NCBI GenBank assembly: GCA_036971475.1
Contig: JBAIZL010000058.1
Location: forward strand, 2,203,501-2,267,500
Length of the DNA stretch: 64,000 nucleotides
Origin: Prosapia bicincta
Taxonomy: Eukaryota > Arthropoda > Insecta > Hemiptera > Cercopidae
Direction of reading: 5' to 3'
The position numbers and the translations under genes are program-made. This document shows positions 23,401 to 33,950 of the stretch, piece by piece (within the stretch, counting starts at the first letter, position 1; each line of letters starts with the position of its first letter). Under the pieces are notes generated by a model, which did no database searches, had not been told where the DNA came from, and saw nothing but the letters and a program-made list of their open reading frames with translations.

Positions 23401-26400
23401 CTATATTAAAAGATAGTTGGTTTTTAGAATAAAGTCCAGGGACAAGTTCCACTGGCAGGTTCTGAATAAACGTAACACAGGGGACTATAAAAAGGTAAAA
23501 TTAAGCAGGATCATATTTACCATGGCCCAACTTGGATCACTTGTTAAGAATGGCAAATGGTAAGATTATAAGTATGTTATGATTGTTAATGCTAATATGT
23601 ATCTTTCCAGCTGACAAAATTACTGATATACATGACTATATAACCCTCACAATATTAGTTAAAAGTAGGGGGCATTTTAGAACAGCAAGTCAAGTCGGCG
23701 TGTCGTTGCATGTGCTTAAGTTCGTTTTAGGCAGTAGGCAGGTGGTAAAAATAGATAGAGATATATGGGTGGGTGAGTTACAGTGTGCATGTGAGTGTGT
23801 GCGAGTGTGCTTGCATGTCTGTGTGTCAGTCTACATAATAATAAAGGGGTGATTATGTAAGACTAAAATGGATTATTTGTTACCTCCCTTCCACTTCTGT
23901 AACATACCAGTAATGGTAGTACCAACCCCCCACGTTTTGTCCCCCCTTCTTTATTCAGTTAATGCTTTTGAATGCTAAATTTGTAGGCCAATGAAGAAGT
24001 GCATCAAACGTGCCAATAAATATTACAGTAATAATATAATGAGAGATAAACAAAATTTTGTTATATAAATAAAACAGGATTAAGAAACATCTTTTATAAA
24101 TATGTGACCTTAAGTGTACTTTTGAAAATAAACAGAAATAGATGTAACCCTCTCCCCCTAAAAAAGTTATGTAATTTAGGGATAGCCCCAAAATTATTGG
24201 TAGTTTTCTGTTTTTCAATTATTTAGTACTTTTCAAGTTAATTGTCCAAGAAATGTAGACATTCTTAAAAGGCTTCAATAAATTTTAAATACATTTTTTA
24301 TTTAATATTAATGATAGTTATATAAATTAATCTACATTTTTTCTTTCCAAAGATTAGGGCTGATAAAACAAGAATAATGTCTAATATTTTATAACTGCGA
24401 AACTTATTTTATAAGCCTGTAGTATAATTACAAGACATTTGTTACAAGTACTATATGACAAGTAAAATATCAGTTTCAAGTAAAATTACTAAACCGATTT
24501 CCAATTTAATAATTACCAAAACTACAGTAATTTTTCTACCTAATCTCACAAAAAAATATAATGCAAGTGAAAAAAATGGGTTTGTAAAAGATTACTTACA
24601 TGGTTTTTTCTCACTAGGTAAAACTATTGAGTGTTTTTTAATTTTATTGAACAACAGCTCTGCTCCTCCACTGCAACAACACATAATACATTTAAAACTA
24701 TTGTATTAATTAATATTAATCCCATTATAATTGTTTAAATATTTAGTAATATCAGTATATTTAATCTATATATAACTATGAACATTCTATTACTGAACAC
24801 TAATACGCCTTCATAACTTAAACTAGTAAGAAAATAAATAAATGAAACCAATTTTAATAATTTTTGCAATTACTTTCAACTGCTGACAAAAAATTAATTT
24901 TAAGATTTATGTTACAAACTTAATTTCTGCATATACCACATAAATAACATATTTCCTGCACAAATTTAGATAATAATATATTCAGCACACATTTACTTCA
25001 TTTTATAGCTCAATTACATAATAACTACTAGAACAAATCTTTCTTATTTAAACTTCTTATACCTGACCCTAGACACAAATAACTTTTATAACATTTTAAC
25101 ATGTATAAACATATTTTATCAAGTCTACTCTTCAAAATGTCTAAAAATCTTTTGGAAGGAAAAATTTTCAATTTTATATTTTTGTTCCTTTCAGTTTTTT
25201 TCCACAATGCCATTTAAAACCAGTAGGGTCTTTTGTGTTATACGACCTCATTTCTTTAAACGTTTTCTACGTTTGTTTAGAATGTTTCACTGGCGACCAG
25301 TAATCATTGTTACTTATCTTATCGCAATAGATTAGTTATCGATAGATTTGGTTATAATTTTATACAACATTACTATCTACCTGTATTAAAATATACCTAC
25401 GAAGTATCCATTCAGGATAGATTTGGTTGTAATTTTCTGCATCAGCAATAAGTCTAAATATTCACCAAAATTACAACCAAATCTATCCTGACTGGATACT
25501 TTGTAGGTATATTTTAATATAGGTAGGTAGTAATGTTGAACAAAATTATAGCCAAATCTATCCTGACTTGATACGACGTTTAAAGAAATGAGGTCGTATA
25601 ACGCAAAAGACCCAACCAGTATTGTAAATTATATTGTAATTATATTTACCTATCGTTCCAAACAGTTTTTAAATTAAAAATTGTTTCATTCTTGGTGACT
25701 GCAATGAATTTAATATACCATATGAGAATTCATTACTAGCTTATCTTATAAATAGCGTTTTATTAACAGTTTAGTTTTTAACAACTCCACAAACAATGTA
25801 AAAATATCCATCAAATAGGATTTACAATTTTTATTCTTGATAAATTAATATCAATAGCTTAGGGTAAATAAATATCACTGAAGCAAATTTGATTGGGATG
25901 AAACAAATTTCCCAAAAGCATTGAGAATAGATACAGAAACTACACATTAGTCCAAAGGAAAGAAAGGATGCAATTATTCCGGAATCTATCCACAAAATGT
26001 TACGACATTACTTACACTTCAAAATTTATTATACTAAAATTTGAAAGGCTAAGGGTTAAGCCCATTATATATTTTTTCATATGTAATTAAGTTTATTAGT
26101 AGGCAATTGAAAGGTTGATGATGAAACTGTTAGAAAACTTAAGAATAAAGAAAGGCTTTGTCCATTAGCTTATTTCATGGGGACACTTGACATAACATTT
26201 GAAACTCTCAACTCAAAATTTCAAATAAGGAAACTAAACTTTGCCAAATTGGACCCCTTATAAAAATAACAATTTTTTTTAGGTAGCCATGAAGAAATCT
26301 AATGTAAAATTCAACACATGCTGCAAAATCAAAAATATTGAGCTAATTTTACAAATTATTATTATTTTCTCATTTATTAGTCATTATGTTATTCAGGTTA

Positions 26401-29400
26401 GGGAAGAATTTAAAGTACCATATTCTGACTTTAATAAATTGTAAACCTTGAGCCTTCTTTATGTTGATCCTATAGCAATCAAGTTTCAAAACCAAAACCA
26501 GAGCCTCCGATGATACTAAGTTGAGTAGCTACTTTTTAATAACATCAAATACAGGTTAAAATGTTAAGAATGTTAGGAACTGACGATGCCTAAAATAAAC
26601 TTCATGACTTTTCTTTATTAAGAATGTTGGGAATTGGCAAAGCCTAACTATTACCAAAGGCATTTCTAAATTACTGTGTGAAACCTATATGAAACTTCTT
26701 GGGTTTGCTTTCAAACTTACTTCCATGTTTGCAGTAAGCTTTCAAGCATATATTTTGTAGTGTGCTTTCTTCACAATAAAATCTCAGAATTTGAAACAGA
26801 GGAATATGTTATTACAGGAAACTCTGATATCCATTTTATTAAATTTGACAACAGAAATGGATGCAAACATTAAAATCCAATATGTTTTCTCTTTCTTTTC
26901 ATTCTCTTTTTTAGATGATACGCCTTTCAACTTGTTCCCACACGTTTTAATGCGACTACCTTAACCAAGCTTCAATTATCTGCCATCGTGAAAGCGCAAT
27001 CCTTCAAATTTAATTGTTTTCTGTTTCGCTAACACATCTTCTTTGTCTTTGTCCTGTATCAAACGTTTTTTTTAAAAGCTGCCTTCTGTAATGGTGTCAT
27101 AGTTTCGATATCAGACTGGCCAATTGGTTGCAGCAAGCTTGTGTGCCTTTTGCCAGAAAAGTTGTTTTAAACTATCTAGTTCCTCTTTCCAATAGTTCTT
27201 CGGTGGGAAGATTTGCTCCATTATCGACAATTGGAAGAACTTTATAGCCTTCTTTAGGCACCAAGAGATTTTTGGTGCTTTTTTACTTCAGGGATGAAAA
27301 TACTGTTGTACCACTCTGTAAATAATGCTGCTGCCATCCAAGCCTTGAATTGTTTTTTTCTATAAATGAAAGGAAGCTTTTTTCACATTTTTAAATCCTC
27401 TTAGCCTATTAAACTTTCTTATCAGCATAAATATTATTTTATGGCTTTCTGTAGAGTTCGCACAGTTAAACTCCAGATTCTTATCCTTAACACATTCTTT
27501 ACTACTTTTATGTCCTGGAACACTATACTCTTTTTTAGATGCTAAAGTGGTTTTAGGAAGAGCTTTCAAAACAAGCCAAATTTCATCGGTTGCACAAAAA
27601 CACAGGATCATAGGAGTCAGCTACGACTTTAAATCTCACTTAAATTTTCTGCAGCTTTAAAGTGTGCTGTTAACTTTTTGCCCCTTACATCTAATTCATG
27701 GATACCGTAAATAAACTTGAAATTTCTTAAGCAGCCAGCACTGACTTTAAAGGATGAATAATCAAGCTTTTGAGCTTATATCTTTGCTTTTCAAAATGAA
27801 TTAGATTTAAAATGCTGTTTCTCATAGAACATTGCTGCAAAAACCACTTGCAAATGGCACCTTCTAATTCTTTGTTGTTGCTCCCTTCATTAATTTTCTT
27901 GAAGAATTTTTGTCTTCATTTTCAAGCACTAACACAAACATTAAAAGTGTAGGATTGCTTCTTTTAATGTCTGACATTGTTGATTGCCTAACACCGTAAA
28001 TCTCAGTGTTCATCTTCATCAAATCAGAACTCCTCTACCTAATAAATCTAAATTTGCTAAGTTGCTTTCTATTAGATACGAGTTCGTGAACGATGAAACA
28101 AAACAACGTAATGATGTGAAAGAGTACCATCACAGTATCAGAACAACGACACACTGACTAACTACTCAAAATGAATAGGGATAAGTTAGCTGGGCTGGCT
28201 GTCGCTATTCAACAGGCAACTATACAGAACTGCACCAAGATGGTGACTCATTATCCAAGTAATGTTTGTGCTGGGCCTATACTAGTTTTGTGGAGGAACT
28301 GCCAATTGCAAACACAGACAGAATCATTATTTTAGAAGTGGCAGTATGTTTTCTCTTTAATCTCTCTTACTTTATTTATGAAAATCTGAAAAAGATCCAG
28401 ATACTTGGAGTTTGAATAGTTGGAGTTTTACTGTACCTATTTAAAAGCAAAGTTATGAGGTTTAGGTTTAATATAGTGATGCTTTTTAATTGTTAGGTTT
28501 CACCAATTTCCATAATTCTTCACATTTAAAACCTGTAATTAAGAAGTCCCTTTTGAAACACACACTTTCATCTGCAGTTAATGGTCAAAACCAATGTATT
28601 AAATCTTTACAGCCATAGGATCAACATAAAGGATTTATATTCAACATAAAGACATAGGATTCAACATGGTTTACAATATATTGAAGTCAGAAAATCATAC
28701 TTCAAATTCATACTTAAGCTGAATATCATAATGTCAAATTTTTGCGAAATTAGCTCAATATTTTTTATTTTACTACATGGGTCATTCCGTGTCAAATCAA
28801 CACACTTTTAAGAGATTTTTTCCATTACCATCTCAGATTATGATAAAATTTGGAATATAAGTTACCTTCATGAAGAATAAAAAAAATACCAATTTTCAGC
28901 CTAATATCTCAAACGGTTTCCGAAATACGGCCATGTAAAGTTTTCAAAAAAACGGTCAAAATGTCGCTGAGGGAAAACGTTTAAATGGTCATAATTCCTC
29001 TCCTAATAAAGTAAGAATCATTGGAAAGGTGTCATTTTTTAGCTCTTTTTATGCCCTTTTTAATGATATATAACACATATAGGTTGTGAGAAAAAAAATA
29101 TTTTAAAAATCAAAAATAAATTTTTGAATTTAAATATTTTTGAAAACATTTTTAAAAATTTTCAAAAAATATATATAATAGGTCTTATTATCACTAATTT
29201 GTATACTAAGTTTAGTTATGGGATTGCAATATCATATATTGGGATCATATATTTTTCTGATGGGTGTGCAGCCCAATATAAGAACAAGAAGAATTTTATA
29301 AACCTTTGTAACCATATTGACGACTTTGGCATCGAGGCTGAGTGGCATTTTTTTGCCACTGCCCACGGTAAGGGACCAAGTGATGGACTTGGTGGCACGG

Positions 29401-31938
29401 TCAAAAGATTAGCTGCAAAAGCTAGTTTAGAGAGACCGTTTCAAAACCAAATCTTGACTCCATGTGAATTTTACGAATGGTCAGTTGAAAATATTCATGG
29501 GATTAGTTTTGATTATGGAACGCAAGAAGATTGTCTCAGCAGAAATTTTTTTGAAAGATCGGTTTAGTGAAGCACTCACAATAAAGGGGACTCAACAATA
29601 CCACACCTTTATGCCTGTTGCCTCAATCCGAAATAAGTTAACTGTGAAAATATTTTCCGAATCAACAACTTCTTCTCAAGTAACAGTATCAAGGTCAACA
29701 GACAAAATTACTTTTGCAGACTGTAATGGTTACATAAGTATCGTCTATGACTCTAACTGGTGGCTTGCTTATATAATGGACAAAAACGAAGACGAAGATG
29801 AATTAAAAGTTACCTTCCTTCATCCCAAAGGACCTTCTCCGTCATTTAGCTACCCAAGAATACCAGATGTATTATGGCTACCATTCACAGATGTGTTATG
29901 TACTGTGAATCCAACAACTCCAACAGGAAGAATTTACGTCCTATCCGAAGATGAAATTTTAACAACCAATGAAATGTTATCACAATACCTCCAACACATG
30001 TAGACCTTATGTTAAGTTTCACTGTGTTTGAAATATATGCAATGGTAATGGTTGGATTTCATTAATTATAATTATAAAAAGTTTGTATATACAAATATAC
30101 GTAAAACTAGTTAAAACCAGGTTCGGTTTAAAATTATTTTGACTATAAACCCATTGCAATCCCATAACTAAACTTGGTATACAAATTAGTGATAATAAGA
30201 CCTATTATATATATTTTTTTGAAAATTTTTAAAAATGTGTTTTCAAAAATATTTAAATTCAAAAATTTATTTTTGATTTTTAAAATATTTTTTTTCTCAC
30301 AACCTATATGTGTTACATATCATTAAAAAGGGCATAAAAAGAGCTAAAAAATGACACCTTTCCCATGATTCTTACTTTATTAGGAGAGGAGTTATGACCA
30401 TTTAAACGTTTTCCTGCAGCGACATTTTGACCGTTTTTTGAAAACTTTACATGGCCGTATTTCGGAAACCGTTACAGATAAAAATTTGAAATTTAGTATT
30501 TTTTTTAGTCTCAACCCCCACTTTGGGTGTACCAAATTTCATTAATATATGAAAGGGTGTGGTAAAATAGGTGTGTTGATTTGACACGGAATGACCCACA
30601 TGTGTTCATTAGTTTTAAGTCAGATTTCTTCATGTCTTCCTAAAACATTGACATTTTTTCCTTAAAGTAAGATTATACCGATGGTTTAATGTTGTCCAAG
30701 GTGCAATCTCAATTTCTATACATATGCTTCAACATTAAACTTAGATTAAATGTTAATAACATGGACAGATTTTTGTATGCTAGTACGGCTTTAAATAAAA
30801 AATTATAACATTTGTTGATTCCATCTTCGCGTGAGCTACTAGTAATCACTTACACTTTTAATGTTTTAAACTTGCCTATAGTAGCACTTACTTTGTTTGT
30901 TGAGGACTGCCGTTTCGGGAGATGTGTCCCTTTGTCAACTCAGACCGTAACATTAAAAGTAACATTTAAAACATTAAAAGTGTAAGTGAAAAAATTATAG
31001 CACACTCAATACATATAAAATACTTCATCCATGGAAGCAGCTTACAACATGATATTTCACGTCATATTAAAATCAACTGGTTACAATACTAATAAGATTG
31101 TATTTTTATTTTACAAATAAACTAGTTTTAGAAATTACTTTACCTGGTATATATATGACTATATGGTAATGTTTAGCCTTATGACATTGTAATTGGTGAC
31201 AGATAAAGAAAAATATTATCAAATTTAACTATAGAATTTTCTGGTATTAGTCTGGCAGGCTATCATGTTCTGAATGATCTAGAATATTGAATTATAAATG
31301 GTAAAGATACTACCACTTAATTAAAGTGCATAGAAAGTCCTACTGATTGCTGCTCCTATGTCATGCTAGAGTGAACTAATAATTGGAATTTCATCTACGT
31401 CATTTCAAATGAAAAAAATGGGACATTACAAACTATGTATTTGAAATGATTAAGAAGTTGCTTTGACACTCACAGTTTCATCTGAAGTTTATCTGGTTAG
31501 CCATAGGAACAACATAAAGCAGAAACATGGTTTTAAAATTATCAGTCTGAAAATCGTACTTCAAATTCTTCCCTTAGCTGAGTAATATAATGTCCAAATT
31601 TTGTGAAATTAGTTAAACAGTTTTCATTCTATTTTAACTAGATTCTACAAAGCTGTGTTTTATCATAGATACCTAATAATGTTGTATAACAGTAGAGCAA
31701 TTAATAATGGATTGTTTCAACAGTGAGGTTATGTCTCCAAAAAAATTTTTTTTTGTTTGTAACAATTAAAATCACATAAGACTTATTTAGATTGTATTTT
31801 CTGTAATAAACGTGGAAAAGAAAAAACGGGTTGTTTATTTACCAAAAAATATTCTAACCTTAAATTTATTTGGTTAAAGTTGAAAACTCACCTAAACTCA
31901 ATGCATAAGTTTAACCCTTGGTCAAAATTTCGTAGCAT
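10570..31938 (-). CDS. URM1: ubiquitin-related modifier 1, five-exon host gene
   Basis: Spliced CDS of 318 bp (105 residues plus stop) from exons 31938-31892, 24670-24600, 22032-21951, 18064-18016 and 10638-10570. All introns are GT-AG and every codon phase joins without a gap. Urm1 is a ubiquitin-fold sulfur carrier: Uba4/MOCS3 forms a C-terminal thiocarboxylate and the Ctu1-Ctu2 complex uses the sulfur to thiolate wobble U34 in certain cytosolic tRNAs; it can also be conjugated to proteins. Family blocks seen, exon by exon: [67 protein letters not shown] split over two exons, and the invariant end FISTLHGG followed by the stop. The length matches the family (about 100). The introns (7221, 2567, 3886 and 7377 bp) are filled with transposons; none touches an exon. 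The start is the first in-frame ATG, with an in-frame stop upstream. Confidence 0.93.
10639..11601. other. URM1 intron 4, distal part: no gene seen
   Basis: A/T-rich intronic sequence with no recognised repeat or coding segment. Confidence 0.5.
11856..12480. repeat. 41-bp minisatellite inside the piggyBac leader
   Basis: A unit with gagtctatttctatttgtaa and tttgcaaggtttttat repeats at 11856, 11897, 11938 and so on. About ten near-perfect copies are followed by progressively degenerate ones to about 12480. It lies between the left terminal repeat and the transposase reading frame. Confidence 0.92.
12601..13575 (+). pseudogene. piggyBac transposase remnant
   Basis: The acidic N-terminal stretch (12600-12905; [14 protein letters not shown] then [10 protein letters not shown]) is followed, after stops, by [15 protein letters not shown] and GIWTTDRTG (about 13150-13300), the conserved block before the catalytic domain. 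The DDD core is gone. Near 13459-13575 two frames together give a Cys-rich end: [28 protein letters not shown] and a stop, matching the C-terminal cross-brace zinc finger of piggyBac transposases that binds the subterminal repeats. At least one frameshift and several stops are present. Confidence 0.85.
13761..15520. other. URM1 intron 4, middle part: no gene seen
   Basis: Very A/T-rich. Short open frames such as 14640-14452 are low-complexity and unsupported. Confidence 0.5.
15526..15714. repeat. foldback element, about 70-bp arms
   Basis: The left arm (from ttattacacttttgctatta through actttttgtgaactaaaggt and ttgttaac) is repeated inverted at about 15645-15714. The 50-bp loop contains, on the minus strand, CTGAAGAAGTCGTAAGAC. 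A fragment of the same family is at 17895-17960. Confidence 0.85.
16035..16445. repeat. long imperfect palindrome, arms about 200 bp
   Basis: The outer arms (aataataaatt, ttaatataccac, tataaaataat, cttctacaatttcgag-like) and inner arms (catgatagttaaggaggag and its complement ctcctccttaactatcatg) run inverted around a loop of about 50 bp near 16240. Flanking duplications were not resolved. A transcript through URM1 intron 4 would form a long hairpin. Confidence 0.85.
16890..17530 (-). mobile_element. 5'-truncated copy of the 4012-9431 retrotransposon family
   Basis: Starts with poly-T then cctggcgaaaaaccaattgtgg, matching the 3' end of the full-length copy, and runs through the 3' UTR to ttcaagtggtgcaagaaag (matching 4393-4412), where homology stops. 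Only the last few codons of ORF2 remain. No clear TSD was found. It lies in URM1 intron 4. Confidence 0.88.
17355..17438. repeat. (TA)n(TG)n microsatellite inside the truncated retrotransposon
   Basis: About 22 TA units followed by about 19 TG units, expanded at the place where the full-length copy has only short TA-rich sequence (about 4340-4370). Confidence 0.95.
17895..17960. repeat. fragment of the 15.5-kb foldback family
   Basis: Shares gcaaaaatgtaataagtaa, taacaacc and ctcctcatgaacag with the right flank of the foldback at 15690-15755. Confidence 0.6.
18016..18064 (-). CDS. URM1: URM1 exon 4
   Basis: Acceptor ttttccag|GCGTCC, donor TTGTTG|gtaagt. Completes the Val codon and encodes [16 protein letters not shown]. 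Confidence 0.93.
18065..19191. other. URM1 intron 3, proximal part: no gene seen
   Basis: A/T-rich. Two small minus-strand open frames at 18155-18467 have no recognisable content. Confidence 0.5.
19501..19563. repeat. 21-bp triplet repeat in the piggyBac leader
   Basis: Three tandem units of the form agttatggtataagtggttt, starting at 19501, 19522 and 19543. Confidence 0.85.
19603..20388 (+). pseudogene. piggyBac transposase remnant, core deleted
   Basis: An N-terminal start ([20 protein letters not shown]) is followed by the acidic region in shifted frames ([20 protein letters not shown], then [19 protein letters not shown]). The catalytic DDD domain is missing. The end of the protein resumes at 20075 ([14 protein letters not shown] then [17 protein letters not shown]) and finishes, after a frameshift, with [15 protein letters not shown] and EHFWRPKG before TGA (20386-20388), the C-terminal zinc finger. 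Confidence 0.87.
20699..21567. mobile_element. nested Tigger/pogo-like element, 869 bp, 22-bp perfect TIRs
   Basis: TA duplications at 20697-20698 and 21568-21569 flank CAGTAAACTCCCGATTATCC and its exact inverse; the match runs 22 bp. CAGT...ATCCG ends and a TA target are typical of pogo/Tigger elements. On the minus strand, [14 protein letters not shown] followed by [14 protein letters not shown] resembles the C-terminal tail of Tigger transposases, suggesting an internal-deletion derivative. It is inserted inside the piggyBac and is therefore younger than it. Confidence 0.85.
21951..22032 (-). CDS. URM1: URM1 exon 3
   Basis: Acceptor ctgttacag|GGTTAA, donor ACTGT|gtaagt. Encodes [14 protein letters not shown] and [11 protein letters not shown]. 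The donor site lies only about 50 bp from the right end of the piggyBac element at 19196-21898. Confidence 0.93.
22160..22440. other. G+C-richer island in URM1 intron 2, coding status unknown
   Basis: Composition rises well above the neighbourhood. The plus strand has a short frame starting ATGGTTTCGCTGTCC (24 codons) and a donor-like AAC|gtaagt; the minus strand has an open stretch ending ACCATG|gtaagt. No family was recognised. It could be an old retro-insertion, an alternative exon or regulatory DNA. Confidence 0.3.
22441..24599. other. URM1 intron 2, remainder: no gene seen
   Basis: A/T-rich. 23640-23950 is more mixed in composition with a GT-rich stretch, but no supported gene. Confidence 0.45.
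24600..24670 (-). CDS. URM1: URM1 exon 2
   Basis: Acceptor tgttgttgcag|TGGAGG, donor AAACCAT|gtaagt. Encodes [19 protein letters not shown] then EKKP, and the first base of Trp. The GGAELLF block is a hallmark of the Urm1 N-terminus. Confidence 0.92.
25226..25613. mobile_element. 388-bp foldback MITE with 8-bp TSD
   Basis: aaccagta at 25218-25225 and 25614-25621. Termini GGGTCTTTTGTGTTATACGA and its near-exact inverse extend through the whole element, so the arms are about 180 bp. A motif gatagatttggtt-taatttt occurs twice in each arm. An 8-bp TSD fits hAT-type or P-type integration; the terminal GGG is not typical hAT, so the superfamily is open. Confidence 0.88.
26285..26476 (-). repeat. 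dispersed repeat, inverted copy
   Basis: Reverse complement of 28610-28778 continued at 30602-30640: shared blocks include the complement of ggatcaacataaag, gtttacaat-tattgaagtcag, aaattagctcaatattttt and agatttcttcatg. Together the two form inverted arms around the Tigger relic. Confidence 0.7.
27000..28433 (-). pseudogene. Tigger/pogo transposase relic
   Basis: Minus-strand pieces in several frames match the Tigger/jerky order: a CENP-B-like DNA-binding region ([17 protein letters not shown] near 27840), a GWL-x-NF-like block, the first DDE segment (27611-27360; [20 protein letters not shown] and [12 protein letters not shown]), then [16 protein letters not shown] (about 27100), the usual S-L-x-Q-P-x-D-Q-G-V-I block in degraded form. 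A terminal-repeat-like end, the inverse of CAGTAAAACTCCAACTATTC, closes the element at 28433 next to TA. The other end was not found. Many stops; dead. Confidence 0.75.
28555..28778 (+). repeat. dispersed repeat, split by the Sola-like element (continues 30602-30645)
   Basis: Begins cacactttcatctgcagtt. Related copies are at 26285-26476 (inverted) and 31470-31650 (direct). The right part of the repeat resumes after the element, at gtgttcattag...agatttcttcatg. Confidence 0.7.
28779..30597 (+). mobile_element. 1819-bp DNA transposon with about 450-bp terminal inverted repeats (Sola-like)
   Basis: acat at 28775-28778 and 30598-30601. The termini GGGTCATTCCGTGTCAAATC and their inverse continue as inverted repeats to about 29230 and back from about 30150, with low divergence. 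The interior encodes the C-terminal half of a transposase. A 4-bp TSD plus the D-G-x-x-x-Q-x-K-N and H-G-K-G-P-x-D-G-x-G-G-T-V-K-R motifs suggest the Sola superfamily (perhaps Sola2); this assignment is tentative. The 5' coding half is missing. It lies in URM1 intron 1. Confidence 0.85.
29230..30003 (+). pseudogene. Sola-like transposase, N-terminally truncated and frameshifted
   Basis: The first frame (open 29124-29567) translates the terminal repeat and then true transposase sequence: [34 protein letters not shown] and [14 protein letters not shown], with likely catalytic Asp in SDG and PSDG. Near 29530-29545 the sense moves to the frame ending at 30003 ([46 protein letters not shown]). The N-terminal third, normally including the DNA-binding region, has been deleted, so the left terminal repeat abuts the middle of the gene. 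These motifs recur in uncharacterised transposase-like proteins of many invertebrates. Confidence 0.75.
30816..30995. repeat. small foldback element
   Basis: cacttacacttttaatgtttta (about 30847) is inverted at about 30965-30990. The loop contains gccgtttcgggag. The left flank (gattccatctt...gagctactag) recurs at 33165-33195. Confidence 0.7.
31470..31650 (+). repeat. third copy of the 28.6-kb dispersed repeat
   Basis: cacagtttcatctgaagttt, gccatagga-caacataaag and cagtctgaaaatcgtacttc match 28555-28770 in order, and the copy is in the same orientation. Confidence 0.65.
31892..31938 (-). CDS. URM1: URM1 exon 1
   Basis: Starts ATG CTA CGA at 31938-31936, encodes [15 protein letters not shown] plus two bases of the next Ser codon, and ends at donor TTTAG|gtgagt. 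An out-of-frame ATG lies 20 nt upstream and could be a short upstream ORF. Confidence 0.82.
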
Positions 31939-33940
31939 TTTGAGACCAAAAATGGCATTGTTTATAAATACTTTCAATGTTAGAGAAATAGTCACAATAC
32001 TCGAACATTCATATTTAATGTTAGGTTAATTAGGTTTGCAAAGTGTAAGACGCGGCTACAGAGGAGCCACAGATAATTGTCTCAAATTGAACATTCACAT
32101 AAAAACTAATAGCTCAAGTGAAGATGGGTTCAAATAATATGAGCATCTAAATAACAAATAATATAGAATCAAATTTTTAAAATCAATTCCTACTAAGGTG
32201 AACAATAAAAAAAAATGTTTAGCAAGTTTTTATTTTATAAATACAAATATAAATATGTATAGGCCTATACATATGACGGAATTACAATATTAAGTGCAAC
32301 AATAAAAAGCGAATTTTCTTGCAATTTGCCATTTTCCACTCTATACAGTAAGCTATATGTTGTTTAACTTTGATTTTTGATTGTTACTATTTATTTGCTT
32401 CCTTTTTTCATTTCTAATTATGAAGCTGATTTTTATCTATAATTTCTATAAATGTCATCAATATAACTTTACCTATGATCAAAGAGAATTAAGTATCTGA
32501 AAACAGGTACTTTTCTTTTTTCAAGATGCTTCAAGACATTTTTTATGAGTATTTTTTCCACTCGAAAGTATGTTGAGTGTTATCTGTAATATGGAATTTG
32601 TTGTAATATAAATGTTGCCTTATAGTTACCATCACGAAACAAATAAATTTATATAATATTGTAATGTACATAGTTTTAAAATTTCCAAGTAGAAATTTAT
32701 TGTGTAAAATTTAGAAACTTTTTCAGATTCTATCAAAATTTACTAAAAAGATTCAAGAGTGAATTTACTAAAGCAAAAATCTGTGGCTTAAGTATCAACC
32801 AACCTATATGCAGTTTTCATAATGGTTGCTTAGCAACAACAAAAACACTGTACTATAATTAAAAACACTTTGCTAATACCATATGAAAACTCTTCTAATC
32901 CCAAAAAATTTACTTCAATGCTTAGACATAATTGATATAGAAGGATTGCGATATTTTCAAGAATTACACCCTAATAGCAGTAAGTATTTTTAAATGTACA
33001 GTAGGCTAACAGAAAATAAAATTAGTAGACTATGTTACAAGTTTAGAAATTTTTTAAAAATGTTCCTGAAAATGCAAATTTTATTTACTGTTAATCAAAT
33101 GATAAAATTATATACTTTTAAAATTACTATAAAATAGAGATTAGTTTTATTATTGATATTTGTCGATTCCATCTTTACAAGAGCTACTAGTTTTCACTAA
33201 AACACTTGTTAATGTTTTTTTACAAAATATTTACAATTGTTTTATTATTAAACCAATCAACAACTTACCGAACTCATAATTTAAATAAACTTTTGAAAAA
33301 CTTGCTAAAATAAAATGTTATTGATTGTACCAGGTAATCTTCATTTATATCTTATCATCATGAAATTTATGATAGAATTTAGGTTTTTGTTTTATGAGTA
33401 CAACCATGGCCAACTTTAGTAGATCTACTAGAGTCAGTCATGGTACAGCTGATGTCAAATATTTTTCCAAATTTCAAGTGTAATCATAACTAAACAATGG
33501 ACACAAAATATAATGTGAGCAATAAATTATCTAAAATTGTAGTTTCTAAAGCAATATCGAAATCATTTTTGTTAATTTGTAAATCATGATTTGTATTTTT
33601 TGTGTGTAAAAATGAAAATTTCTGTAATTTTCGTTAAATTATAGTTAAGATTCATTATCAATTTATTTTTCTAATTTTCAATTACAGTACACTTTGTTGA
33701 ATGGGATAAAACTGTAGTCTACATAGAAATTTCAAAAAAATCTACATTGAAAAATTTTAATGCAAAAATAATTGTCAAACATATTTAACACAAATAAATG
33801 TTAGTTATCCAGTGGATTTTGATGTTTCTAAATTTGCTAGTATGGAAATTGAAGAAGTATTCTTAAAGAAGTTCTAGTTTAAAAGCTCCGCTCTCTCAGA
33901 GATAGACTATTGCGTAATGAGGAAAATAGCATAGAAAATA
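31939..33940. other. upstream flank of URM1: no gene seen
   Basis: The URM1 promoter should lie here on the minus strand. No TATA box or initiator was identified with confidence in this A/T-rich sequence. Confidence 0.4.
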
Positions 33941-33950
33941 TAGGTCAAGC

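Noticed and set aside
23583..23852. 89-codon plus-strand frame in URM1 intron 2
   Set aside because: It ends in a GT-rich low-complexity stretch with no domain and no splice support.
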